Assembly (NCBI GenBank): GCA_017455225.1
Contig: JAFTBL010000013.1
Coordinates: 1-11,845 of the forward strand
DNA: 11,845 nucleotides
Direction of reading: 5' to 3'
Source of the DNA: Oscillospiraceae bacterium
Lineage (GTDB): Bacteria; Bacillota_A; Clostridia; Oscillospirales; Oscillospiraceae
Position numbers and translations under genes: made by a program. Under the pieces are notes generated by a model, which searched no databases, was not told the DNA's origin, and worked only from the letters and a program-made list of their open reading frames with translations. Below, one piece after another: positions 5,151 to 11,845 of this stretch; position 1 is the stretch's first letter; the number at the start of each line of letters is the position of its first letter.

Positions 5151-6209
5151 TTATTCCTCCCCGATCTCCCGTGTCAATCGTTCAAACGCCGAGGGCACAG
5201 CGCAGCGGCGTCGCGCCGCCGCGTCCGCCCAGAGCCAGTCCTCCGCTCCGTCGCCCTCCGTCTCGATCACGTAATCCGTCATTTCCCAGCGGATGTGGGT
5301 GAATTCATGCCGCGCCGTCAGCCGCTTGACCCACCGCCGGGGCGCCACGCCCCACGCGGCCAGCTGTGCCGCCGCCTGCGCCTCGTCCAGCGCGCCCGGC
5401 ACGTGGGGATACTCCCACAGCATCGCCAGCAGGCCCGTTTTGTCCCGCTGCCGCAGGGCCACGGCGCCGTCGCCGCGCCGCAGCAAAAACACCGTCAGCT
5501 TCTCGATCCGCTTGTCCTTTTTCCTCGCCCGCACCGGCAGCTCCCGCTGCCGTCCCAGCTTCCGCGCCCGGCAGAAATCCCCGGCGGGGCAGCTGCCGCA
5601 CAGCGGCTCGCCCCCCGGCAGACACACCAGCGCCCCCAGATCCATCAGCGCCTGATTGTACTCTCCCGGCCGGGTATCGGGCATGCTCTCCGCCATCCAG
5701 CGGCGAAAGACCGCCCGGTTTTTTCCGTCCAGCACGTCCCGCTCGCTGCCGCTGATCCGCGCCGCCAGACGCAGCACGTTGCCGTCCACCGCCGGAACGC
5801 GCTGTCCGAAGGCGATGGACAGGATGGCGCCCGCCGTGTAATCCCCGATGCCGGGCAGGGCGATCAGCTCCTCATACGTTTGGGGAAACCGCCCGCCGTA
5901 CCGCTCCGTCACGATCCGGGCGGCCTTTTGCAGGTTCCGGGCACGGCTGTAATAGCCCAGCCCTTCCCACAGCTTCAGCACGGCGTCCGTGTCCGCCGCC
6001 GCCAGCGACTCCACCGTGGGGAACGCTTCCATGAATCGGGCAAAATAAGGAGCGGCCGCCGCCACGCGAGTTTGCTGCAGCATGATCTCTGAAACCCATG
6101 TGCGGTAGGCGGACACGTTCTGCCGCCACGGCAGCTCCCGCCGGTTTTCATCGTACCACGCCAAAAGCGGCCCGGCCAGCCGGGTCAGCGCCTGCGCCTC
6201 CTTATCCAT
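5151..6209 (-). CDS. mutY: A/G-specific adenine glycosylase MutY
   Basis: MutY removes adenine mispaired with 8-oxoguanine, preventing G:C to T:A changes. The 352-residue protein shows the catalytic glutamate E41 in WVSEIMLQQTRV, the helix-hairpin-helix LPGIGDYTAG at 118-127 with tyrosine (MutY of Firmicutes) where endonuclease III has lysine, and the catalytic aspartate D142 in AVDGNV. The [4Fe-4S] loop is C196-x7-C204-x2-C207-x5-C213, one residue longer in the first gap than the E. coli x6 spacing. I recall similar loops in clostridial MutY. A C-terminal NUDIX-like domain (about 230-345) recognises 8-oxoG. The ATG at 6209 overlaps the end of the preceding gene by 8 nt and gives a normal length; in-frame upstream codons read into that gene and are not conserved-looking. 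Confidence 0.95.
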   Translation of the reverse strand: MDKEAQALTRLAGPLLAWYDENRRELPWRQNVSAYRTWVSEIMLQQTRVAAAAPYFARFMEAFPTVESLAAADTDAVLKLWEGLGYYSRARNLQKAARIVTERYGGRFPQTYEELIALPGIGDYTAGAILSIAFGQRVPAVDGNVLRLAARISGSERDVLDGKNRAVFRRWMAESMPDTRPGEYNQALMDLGALVCLPGGEPLCGSCPAGDFCRARKLGRQRELPVRARKKDKRIEKLTVFLLRRGDGAVALRQRDKTGLLAMLWEYPHVPGALDEAQAAAQLAAWGVAPRRWVKRLTARHEFTHIRWEMTDYVIETEGDGAEDWLWADAAARRRCAVPSAFERLTREIGEE

Positions 6210-6576
6210 GGCGCACATAGGGCGCCAGCGCATTCCACACCACGTCGGCAAAGTCGTCTCCGGCAAACCAGTCGAATTTCCAGAACACGCTCTCCCCACC
6301 GCCGCCGGCTGCCACGTGACACCGGGTCTGACCGGTCACGTCATCCAACGTCACCGTCAAAAGGAGCCGGTTGCTCACCCGGTAGTACCACTTTTCAAAC
6401 ACCAGCACCCGCACACAGCCTCCGCCGCAGGGCACCGTATAGTCGTCCAGCAGCTCGCCGGAAAAGCTGCCCTCCTCCACGGCATGGACGATCTTCTCCG
6501 CCGCATCTGTCAGCGGCAGATCCAGCAGCTTGGTCAAATACTTATCCGGCGGTGAAACTCGATTTCTCTCGTCCAT
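6202..6576 (-). CDS. Conserved-looking hypothetical protein, 124 aa
   Basis: I do not recognise this gene with confidence. The product is soluble, without signal peptide or membrane segment, acidic, and looks like a compact alpha/beta fold. A helical start (about 10-36) is followed by alternating strand-like segments (CVRVLVFEKWYYR, RLLLTVTLDD, TRCHVAAGG). A glycine-rich turn (GGGGESVFWKFDWF) and a final helix complete it. The strand pattern and the AGGG-x-VFWKFD ending recall small DUF6054-type proteins of Firmicutes, but this is a weak memory match. A strong GAGGAGG site lies 8 nt before the ATG at 6576, 12 nt after the radical SAM stop. Its end overlaps mutY by 8 nt, so the two are probably coupled. 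A role linked to MutY is possible but only by position. Confidence 0.7.
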   Translation of the reverse strand: MDERNRVSPPDKYLTKLLDLPLTDAAEKIVHAVEEGSFSGELLDDYTVPCGGGCVRVLVFEKWYYRVSNRLLLTVTLDDVTGQTRCHVAAGGGGESVFWKFDWFAGDDFADVVWNALAPYVRHG

Positions 6577-6588
6577 GTGTCATCCTCC

Positions 6589-7456
6589 TCATCGGTTGAA
6601 TCTGGCGGCGTACCCGCACCGGCGGCACAGCTCCTCCGCCGGCTGCCGCGTTTCAAAGCCCCGGCGCATGGCCTGCGCCCGGGGCGAACGTATAATCTCC
6701 TCCAGCGGCCGGATCAGCAGGTTGCCCAGCGCCAGCCGCCCCTCTCCGTCCAGACAGCAGGGTACCACCGTGCCGTCGCACAAAACGGCGATCTGCTCCC
6801 GCAGCCCGTGGCAAAACTGCGTGCCCTGCTCCGGCGCGGCCGGGTCGGGCCAGTCGAATCGCTCCCCCGGCTCCAGAAAAAGGTTGGGTGCCAGCGTGCG
6901 GTTGCCCCGCCGGTCCCGGGGCAGCGAGGGAACGTCCGTCCCCAGCCGGCGGGAAAGATGCGCCTCGATCTCGCCGTTGCGCGCCTCCGCCCCGCCGCCG
7001 TTCCACAGCCGCAGCGCGCATAAAACACCTTTTTTCGCCAGCGGAAGGCATGCCTCCAGCACGCCGTCCAGATACCCGGGCAGATCGGCGCCGCCGCTGC
7101 CCTCAAAGCTGTGGAGCGACACGCTGAGCTTGTGCAGTCCCGGCAGCGCGGCCAGCTCATCCCTCCGCCGGGGCAGCAGCGTGCCGTTGGTGGTCAGACA
7201 CACGCGAAACCCCAGCTCCGCCGCCCGGCGCACCAGCGCCGGCAGCGCCGGGTGCAGCAGCGGCTCGCCCATCACGTGGAGATAGAGATACTCCCCATAG
7301 GGCCGCAGTGCCCGCGCCAGCGCGTCGAAGGTCTCCTCCGTCATAAAGGCGGGAGGCCTGGTCGTTCCGGGGCAAAACTCGCAGCGCAGATTGCACGTGT
7401 TGGTGATCTCCAGATAGATCCGCTTGAACGTCGTCCTCGCCTCCCCGCCGGTTCAT
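6589..7456 (-). CDS. Radical SAM/SPASM protein with frame break near its start
   Basis: The body reads as a radical SAM protein with a SPASM-like C-terminus. The motif CNLRCEFC (CX3CX2C) is encoded near 7392-7369. It is followed by HVMGEPLLHP, LTTNGTLLP and SVSLHS core strands. The C-terminal cysteines include one in FCHGL, one in VLCDG, CC in VVPCCLDG and two in ELCRRCG, consistent with auxiliary cluster binding. However, the Cys-motif frame opens after a stop at about 7455-7453 with no ATG, GTG or TTG before the motif. The good ATG at 7456 is in another frame. Removing one C from the CCCC run at 7443-7446 joins them as MNRREARTTFKRIYLEITN and gives a normal 288-residue protein. The first in-frame ATG (7344) would lose the motif. 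The substrate is unknown. The gene is either a real frameshift mutant or the run length is misread. Confidence 0.75.
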
Positions 7457-7475
7457 CCTCTCCCGCTCCCGCGGA

Positions 7476-7934
7476 TCACTTCGGCAAAAGCTCCAGCAGC
7501 GCGGCGGCGCTGGAGAGCGCGTACACTGCGCCCATGACCGCCAGCACGGCGGCCAGCACCGTGTGGATGCCCCGCAGCTTACGCACGAAATAGTTGATGT
7601 AGGCCAGCATACAGCACAAAAGCCCCACCAGCAGCAGCATGACGTGCTGCATCACGGCGTTGTCCCTGAACACCGCATAGTTCAGCACGACCACCGCCAG
7701 CAGCGCGCCGATCAGCGACCACAGCGCGATCTTGGTGCCCCGGGGAAGAGGCGGCTGCTTGCTCTTGGCGGCCTGCGCCTCCCGGGCGGCGGTCTTTTTC
7801 GCCAGCGCGTCGCCGCCGCCGTAGTTGGAATTGTTCTTCTTGCGGTGCACGTTTTTGTTCGGGTTGCCCTTCGCCTTGCGGATGGCTGCCTCCCGGCGGG
7901 CAAGATCCGTGGGATCGTAGGTATTTTTTGCCAT
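7476..7934 (-). CDS. Small membrane protein with three transmembrane segments
   Basis: I do not recognise the family. The 152-residue product has a basic, polar N-terminal tail (about 1-66, rich in K, R, N, A and Q). Three hydrophobic helices follow at about 69-88, 97-117 and 124-148, separated by short polar turns. The positive tail should stay in the cytoplasm, leaving the C-terminus outside. No catalytic motif is visible. The ATG at 7934 is chosen because GAGAGGAG lies 8 nt before it, within the last codons of pncC; the gap is 2 nt. Longer in-frame readings run back inside pncC. Its position inside the comM-to-radical SAM cluster shows co-expression, but gives no clear function. Confidence 0.75.
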   Translation of the reverse strand: MAKNTYDPTDLARREAAIRKAKGNPNKNVHRKKNNSNYGGGDALAKKTAAREAQAAKSKQPPLPRGTKIALWSLIGALLAVVVLNYAVFRDNAVMQHVMLLLVGLLCCMLAYINYFVRKLRGIHTVLAAVLAVMGAVYALSSAAALLELLPK

Positions 7935-7936
7935 GG

Positions 7937-8422
7937 TCAAAGCTCCTCTCCGGATAGATGTTCCGCCAGCAGGGCGAACGCTCTGTCGGCGGCGGCGGCG
8001 CGGATATCCTCGCGGGTGCCGGAAAAGCGACACTTTACCGCCACGGCGCCCCGTTTGTCCGCATAGCCCAGATATACAAGGCCCACCGGGTTGCTCCTCT
8101 CGTCGCTGTCCGGCCCGGCCACGCCGGTGGCGGACACCGCCGCGTCACTGCCGGTAATGCGCCGTACTCCCTCCGCCATGGCCTGCGCCACCGGAGCGGA
8201 TACGGCGCCGTACTCCTCCAGAAGCGCCGGCGCCACGCCCAGCACCCCCGCCTTCACAGCGTTGGTGTAGGACACCACGCCGCCCGTAAACACGGCGCTG
8301 GCGCCGGGTAAATCGGTAAATCGCTTGGCGATCAGCCCGCCGGTGCAGCTTTCGGCGGCGGAAAAGGTCAAGCCCTTCTCCCGTAGCAGCGCCAGCACCA
8401 TCTCCTCCACGTGGCCGCTCAC
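7937..8422 (-). CDS. pncC: Nicotinamide-nucleotide amidohydrolase PncC (CinA C-terminal domain)
   Basis: PncC turns nicotinamide mononucleotide, a by-product of NAD-dependent DNA ligase, into nicotinate mononucleotide for NAD recycling. The 161-residue protein is the stand-alone CinA C-terminal domain. It shows AAESCTGG at 22-29 with the probable nucleophile S25, FTGGVVSYTNAVKAGVLG at 45-62 with a probable catalytic lysine K57, and ATGVAGPDSD at 98-107. The N-terminal molybdopterin-binding-like domain of full CinA is absent, as in E. coli PncC (about 165 residues). GTG at 8422 is chosen because it overlaps the thiI stop as GTGA. The family normally begins close to this point, and upstream in-frame codons lie inside thiI. 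Confidence 0.9.
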   Translation of the reverse strand: MSGHVEEMVLALLREKGLTFSAAESCTGGLIAKRFTDLPGASAVFTGGVVSYTNAVKAGVLGVAPALLEEYGAVSAPVAQAMAEGVRRITGSDAAVSATGVAGPDSDERSNPVGLVYLGYADKRGAVAVKCRFSGTREDIRAAAADRAFALLAEHLSGEEL

Positions 8423-9591
8423 GGGCGCACCTTCACGATCTCGCGGCCGGTCAGTGCCCGCTGGCAAAGTCCGTCGATATCCAGCACCTGCTCCAGCTCG
8501 CGCACCTCCTCCACACGGGGGTGGGTCTTGGGGTGGCGGGGGGTGAACACGGTACAGCAGTCCTCATAGGGCAGGATGGACGTGTCGAAGGTGCCGATCC
8601 GCCGGGCAAGGCGCACGATCTCCTCCTTGTCCATGCCGATCAGCGGCCGCAGCACGGGCAGCTCGGTCACGTCCTCGCTGACCCGCAGGGCGTCCATGGT
8701 CTGGCTGGCCACCTGCCCCAGACATTCGCCGGTGATCAGCGCCCGGCAGTTCATCTCCCGGGCCAGCGCGTCGGCAAGACGCATCATGAACCGGCGCATG
8801 ATCAGCGTGAAATACTCCTCCGGGCACTGGCGGCGGATCTCCTCCTGGATCTCGGTGAAGGGGACGATGTGCACGCTCAGCCGCCCCGTCCATGGGGTCA
8901 GCTCCCGCGCCAGCTGCAGCACCTTGTCCCGCGCCAGCTGAGAGGTATAGGGCGGCGAGGCAAAATGGATCATCTCCAGCTGCACGCCCCGCTTGGCCAT
9001 CATCCACGAGGACACCGGCGAGTCGATGCCGCCGGACAGCAGGCTCACCGCCACGCCGCCCATGCCCACCGGCAGCCCGCCGGCGGCGCTTTCGGCGCTG
9101 GTATGCACGTACGCCGCGTCCTCCCGGATCTCCACGTGCACCGTCAGCTCCGGGTGGTGCACGTCCACCTTCAGGTGGGGGAAGGCGTCGTGCAGGTTGC
9201 CGCCCACCCACTGGCTCAGCTGGATGGAGCCCATGGGGAACGTCTTGTCCGAGCGCTTGGTCTCCACCTTGAAGGAGGCGGCGGCACGCAGCGCGTCGCC
9301 CAGATAGATCCTGGCCGTTTCCAGAATGGCCTCCTTGCTTTTTTCACAGGGGGTGGCCCGAGCCACGGCGATCACGCCGAACACCTGCTTGCAGGCGTCG
9401 TAAACGCCGGACACGTCGCACCCGTCCTCCATCGGCTCCACGTAAATGGTGCTCTGCCGGGAGTAGATGCGGAACCTGCCAAACCGGGCGGTGCGGCGGC
9501 GGATATTGCTCATGAGCCGGGTCTCGAAGCTATGGCGGTTCAAGCCCTTCAAAACCACCTCGCCCAGTTTGCACAAAATGATCTCGTGCAT
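8419..9591 (-). CDS. thiI: tRNA 4-thiouridine synthase / sulfurtransferase ThiI
   Basis: ThiI adenylates and thiolates U8 of tRNA and in some bacteria helps make the thiazole of thiamine. The 390-residue protein has the N-terminal ferredoxin-like and THUMP domains (about 1-165). The PP-loop AVSLLSGGIDSPVSSW follows, with SGGIDSP at 186-192. The core ends in PYEDCCTVFTPRHPKT with C345 and C346, the site matching the E. coli acceptor cysteine. There is no C-terminal rhodanese domain, as is usual in Firmicutes. In many relatives a cysteine desulfurase gene lies directly upstream of thiI; here comM takes that place, so sulfur must come from an enzyme encoded elsewhere. GAGGAGA precedes the ATG at 9591, and the gap from comM is 10 nt. 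Confidence 0.95.
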   Translation of the reverse strand: MHEIILCKLGEVVLKGLNRHSFETRLMSNIRRRTARFGRFRIYSRQSTIYVEPMEDGCDVSGVYDACKQVFGVIAVARATPCEKSKEAILETARIYLGDALRAAASFKVETKRSDKTFPMGSIQLSQWVGGNLHDAFPHLKVDVHHPELTVHVEIREDAAYVHTSAESAAGGLPVGMGGVAVSLLSGGIDSPVSSWMMAKRGVQLEMIHFASPPYTSQLARDKVLQLARELTPWTGRLSVHIVPFTEIQEEIRRQCPEEYFTLIMRRFMMRLADALAREMNCRALITGECLGQVASQTMDALRVSEDVTELPVLRPLIGMDKEEIVRLARRIGTFDTSILPYEDCCTVFTPRHPKTHPRVEEVRELEQVLDIDGLCQRALTGREIVKVRP

Positions 9592-9601
9592 GGTGTTCTC
9601 C

Positions 9602-11116
9602 TCATTTCAAGATATTGTTGCTGCGGTACTGTATGGCCTCGGCCAGATGGGCGGCGGTGATGTCGCCCCCGCCGTCCAGATCCGCGATGGTGCGGGCCAT
9701 GCGCAAAATGCGGTCGTGGCTCCGGCCGGTCAGCCCCAGCCGGTCAAAGGCGCCCTTCATCAGCTTCTCCCCTGCCTCGTCCAGCCGGCAGAATTGTCCC
9801 ACCATGGGTGGGGTCATAAAGGCGTTGCAGCTGACGTCGGTGCCGGCAAACCGGGCCTTTTGCAGCTCCCGGGCGGCGTTCACCCGCCGCCGGATCTCCT
9901 GCGAGCTCTCCGGCTGCTCCCGGCGGCGCATGGCCTCGTATTCCACGCTGGGCACCTCCACGTGCATATCGATGCGATCCAGCAAGGGGCCCGAGATGCG
10001 GCGCATATACTGCTCCACCTGCTGACGCGAGCAGGTGCACCGCCCGGAGGGGTGTCCGTACCAGCCGCAGCGGCAGGGGTTCATGGCGCACACCAGCATG
10101 AAGCGGCTGGGCAGCGTCAACGATCCGGAGGCGCGGGTAATGGTCACCACGCCGTCCTCCAGCGGCTGACGCAGCGTTTCCAGTGCGGATTTATCGAACT
10201 CCGGCAGCTCGTCCAGAAACAGCACTCCGTTGTGCGCCAGCGAGATCTCTCCCGGCCGGGGCACGGTGCCGCCGCCGGTGAGAGAGACCGGCGAGGCGGT
10301 GTGATGGGGCGAACGGAAGGGCCGGTGCCGCACCAGCGGCGAGTCTGCCTCCGTCAGCCCCGCCACGGAATAGATCTCCGTGGTCTGCATAGATTCCTCG
10401 TGGGTCATGTCCGGCAAAACGGAGGGCAGCCGCCGGGCCAGCATGGACTTGCCGGAGCCGGGTGAGCCGATCAGCAGCACGTTGTGGCCGCCGGCGGCGG
10501 CGATCTCCAGCGCCCGCTTCACGTTCTCCTGCCCCATCACGTCGGCAAAATCCGGCAGCGAGCGGGTCTCGGCGGAGGGCTTCCACGGCGGCGCAGGGGT
10601 CATGGTCTCCTCGCCCCGCAGGTGGCGCACCAGCTGTGCCGTGTCCTCCACGCCGTACACGGTCAGCCCCTCGGCCAGCGTGGCCTCGGCGGCGTTCCCC
10701 GCCGGCACATACAGCGTGCGGATGCCGCTGCGGGCAGCATAAAGCGCCATGGGCAGCACGCCTGTCACACTGCGCAGCGTACCCGTCAGGCTCAGCTCGC
10801 CGATAAACGCCGCGTCCGCCGGCAGAGCCGGCAGCTCGCCGGCGGCAGTCAGCAGCCCCAGACAGATGGGCAGGTCGTACAGCGTACCCTCCTTGCGCAC
10901 TCGCGCCGGCGCCAGATTCACCGTGATCCGGCTGACGGGGAACTTGGCTCCGCAGTTCTTCACTGCCGCCCGCACCCGTTCCCGGGATTCCCGCACGGCG
11001 GCGTCCGGCAGCCCCACCACGTCAAAGGCGGGCAGTCCGCCGGAGAGGAAGCACTCCACGCTCACCTCGTAGCCGCTGATGCCGCCCAGCCCCAGCGAGC
11101 GCACCGATACCACCAT
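9602..11116 (-). CDS. comM: ComM/YifB-family AAA+ ATPase
   Basis: ComM is a hexameric helicase-like AAA+ protein, known in Vibrio and Haemophilus to drive branch migration of recombining DNA during transformation. It is widespread in bacteria not known to be transformable. The 504-residue protein has the YifB N-terminal domain (about 1-165, with VGLPDAAVRESRERV and NLAPA). Walker A GSPGSGKS is at 217-224 and Walker B VLFLDE at 298-303. The Cys loop CAMNPCRCGWYG...CTC spans about 342-361, and the arginine-finger segment SGPLLDRIDMHVEV about 374-387. The C-terminal Mg-chelatase-like domain includes LTGRSHDRILR-ARTIADL. The ATG at 11116 is supported by AAGGAGG and the conserved family start; the longer open frame upstream is not protein-like. 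It heads the nine-gene cluster. The older label Mg chelatase subunit is misleading. Confidence 0.95.
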   Translation of the reverse strand: MVVSVRSLGLGGISGYEVSVECFLSGGLPAFDVVGLPDAAVRESRERVRAAVKNCGAKFPVSRITVNLAPARVRKEGTLYDLPICLGLLTAAGELPALPADAAFIGELSLTGTLRSVTGVLPMALYAARSGIRTLYVPAGNAAEATLAEGLTVYGVEDTAQLVRHLRGEETMTPAPPWKPSAETRSLPDFADVMGQENVKRALEIAAAGGHNVLLIGSPGSGKSMLARRLPSVLPDMTHEESMQTTEIYSVAGLTEADSPLVRHRPFRSPHHTASPVSLTGGGTVPRPGEISLAHNGVLFLDELPEFDKSALETLRQPLEDGVVTITRASGSLTLPSRFMLVCAMNPCRCGWYGHPSGRCTCSRQQVEQYMRRISGPLLDRIDMHVEVPSVEYEAMRRREQPESSQEIRRRVNAARELQKARFAGTDVSCNAFMTPPMVGQFCRLDEAGEKLMKGAFDRLGLTGRSHDRILRMARTIADLDGGGDITAAHLAEAIQYRSNNILK

Positions 11117-11150
11117 CCGCGCCGCCTCCTTTTCCTCAAAACTCATCCAC

Positions 11151-11179
11151 ATCATACCACAAAAAAGCCGCCTTGGAAA
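11151..11179 (-). promoter_or_regulatory. Candidate promoter of the comM cluster
   Basis: On the minus strand TATGAT (11156-11151) is preceded by TGG, forming an extended -10 (TG-N). TTTCCA (11179-11174) lies 17 nt further upstream and matches the -35 consensus at four of six positions. It is 28 nt or so upstream of the AAGGAGG site of comM. No other promoter is obvious between here and the end of the cluster. Confidence 0.55.
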
Positions 11180-11201
11180 TGGTTTTGCAAAAAAAGGCGG
11201 C
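11161..11201 (-). terminator. Terminator-like hairpin overlapping the comM promoter
   Basis: GCCGCCTT (11167-11174) and AAGGCGGC (11194-11201) form an 8-bp stem with a 19-nt loop. On the minus strand it is followed by TTTTTT (11166-11161). The -35 box of the comM promoter lies partly in the loop and the T-run is in the spacer. It would stop antisense or read-through RNA coming from the nifJ side. The long loop lowers confidence. Confidence 0.4.
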
Positions 11202-11281
11202 GGCAGGGCGCGGCGGTGTGAGAAAATTTGTGCAAAGCAAAAAAAATCCATCAAAAAACATGCCAAGGGCGAAAAAAGCCG

Positions 11282-11310
11282 TTTACACCGGAGTACATTT
11301 GTGATACCAT
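11282..11310 (+). promoter_or_regulatory. Candidate promoter of nifJ
   Basis: TTTACA (11282-11287), a 17-nt spacer and TACCAT (11305-11310) preceded by TGA form a -35 with an extended -10. The leader of about 55 nt contains a small stem CCGCC-CGGA-GGCGG (11327-11340) before the AAGGAGG site. The very AT-rich stretch 11221-11280 upstream could act as an UP-like element. Confidence 0.5.
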
Positions 11311-11321
11311 ATTATTTGTAA

Positions 11322-11845
<524 letters not shown>

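Noticed and set aside
5571..5625. MutY iron-sulfur loop with CX7 instead of CX6 in the first gap.
   Set aside because: The codons were checked and the extra residue is real, but similar spacing is, to my recollection, common in clostridial MutY, so it is not treated as an anomaly.
8521..9660. Plus-strand open frame of 379 codons opposite thiI.
   Set aside because: Antisense to ThiI, with low-complexity H, G, R and Q composition and no domain; an antisense shadow. Similar plus-strand frames opposite mutY, comM and the radical SAM genes were rejected for the same reason.
11298..11320. Possible Rex (redox) operator in the nifJ promoter, starting TTTGTGATA.
   Set aside because: The left half resembles a Rex half-site, but the right half lacks the inverted TTAACAA/TCACAA sequence; no palindrome is present.

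Overview
The window looks like chromosomal DNA of an anaerobic, spore-forming, high-GC Clostridia, probably an Oscillospiraceae/Ruminococcaceae-type gut bacterium. The evidence is a SpoVAC spore protein gene behind a sigma-G-like promoter, a pyruvate:ferredoxin oxidoreductase gene, three radical SAM genes, a low-molecular-weight ferredoxin, Firmicutes-type MutY and ThiI, and strong Shine-Dalgarno sites. This assignment is inferred from gene content; there is no rRNA gene to confirm it.

Layout. Positions 1-760 hold an IS200-type element: one HUH transposase on the minus strand, a row of small hairpins beyond its 3' end, and a leader in which the transposase ribosome binding site is locked in a 16-bp perfect inverted repeat. 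A bidirectional terminator (770-805) separates it from spoVAC (minus). spoVAC is divergent from a two-gene plus-strand unit, a dicluster ferredoxin followed by hemW with a GTGA overlap. A second bidirectional terminator follows. Positions 2866-3649 form a small regulatory island: a lipoprotein gene (minus) and a divergent 70-residue XRE-type repressor (plus), with two matching 16-bp inverted-repeat operators between them. The base composition there is more AT-rich than around it.

From 11116 down to 3693 runs a compact nine-gene minus-strand cluster: comM (yifB), thiI, pncC/cinA-C, a small membrane protein, a radical SAM/SPASM protein, a 124-residue unknown, mutY, tdk and a PflX-like radical SAM protein. 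Gaps range from -8 to +19 nt, so it reads as one operon. It joins DNA and nucleotide maintenance (ComM, MutY, Tdk), tRNA thiolation (ThiI) and NAD by-product recycling (PncC) with two radical SAM enzymes of unknown substrate. The first radical SAM gene has a frame break in a C4 run near its start: the Cys motif lies in a frame with no usable start codon. A promoter and a terminator-like hairpin lie upstream of comM. The 5' end of nifJ starts divergently at 11370 and runs off the window.

I found no wholly new defence or mobile system. The most distinctive points are the paired-operator XRE/lipoprotein module, the self-sequestering IS200 leader with its hairpin row, the frame-broken radical SAM gene, the ferredoxin-HemW pair, and the sigma-G-type promoter of a lone spoVAC.
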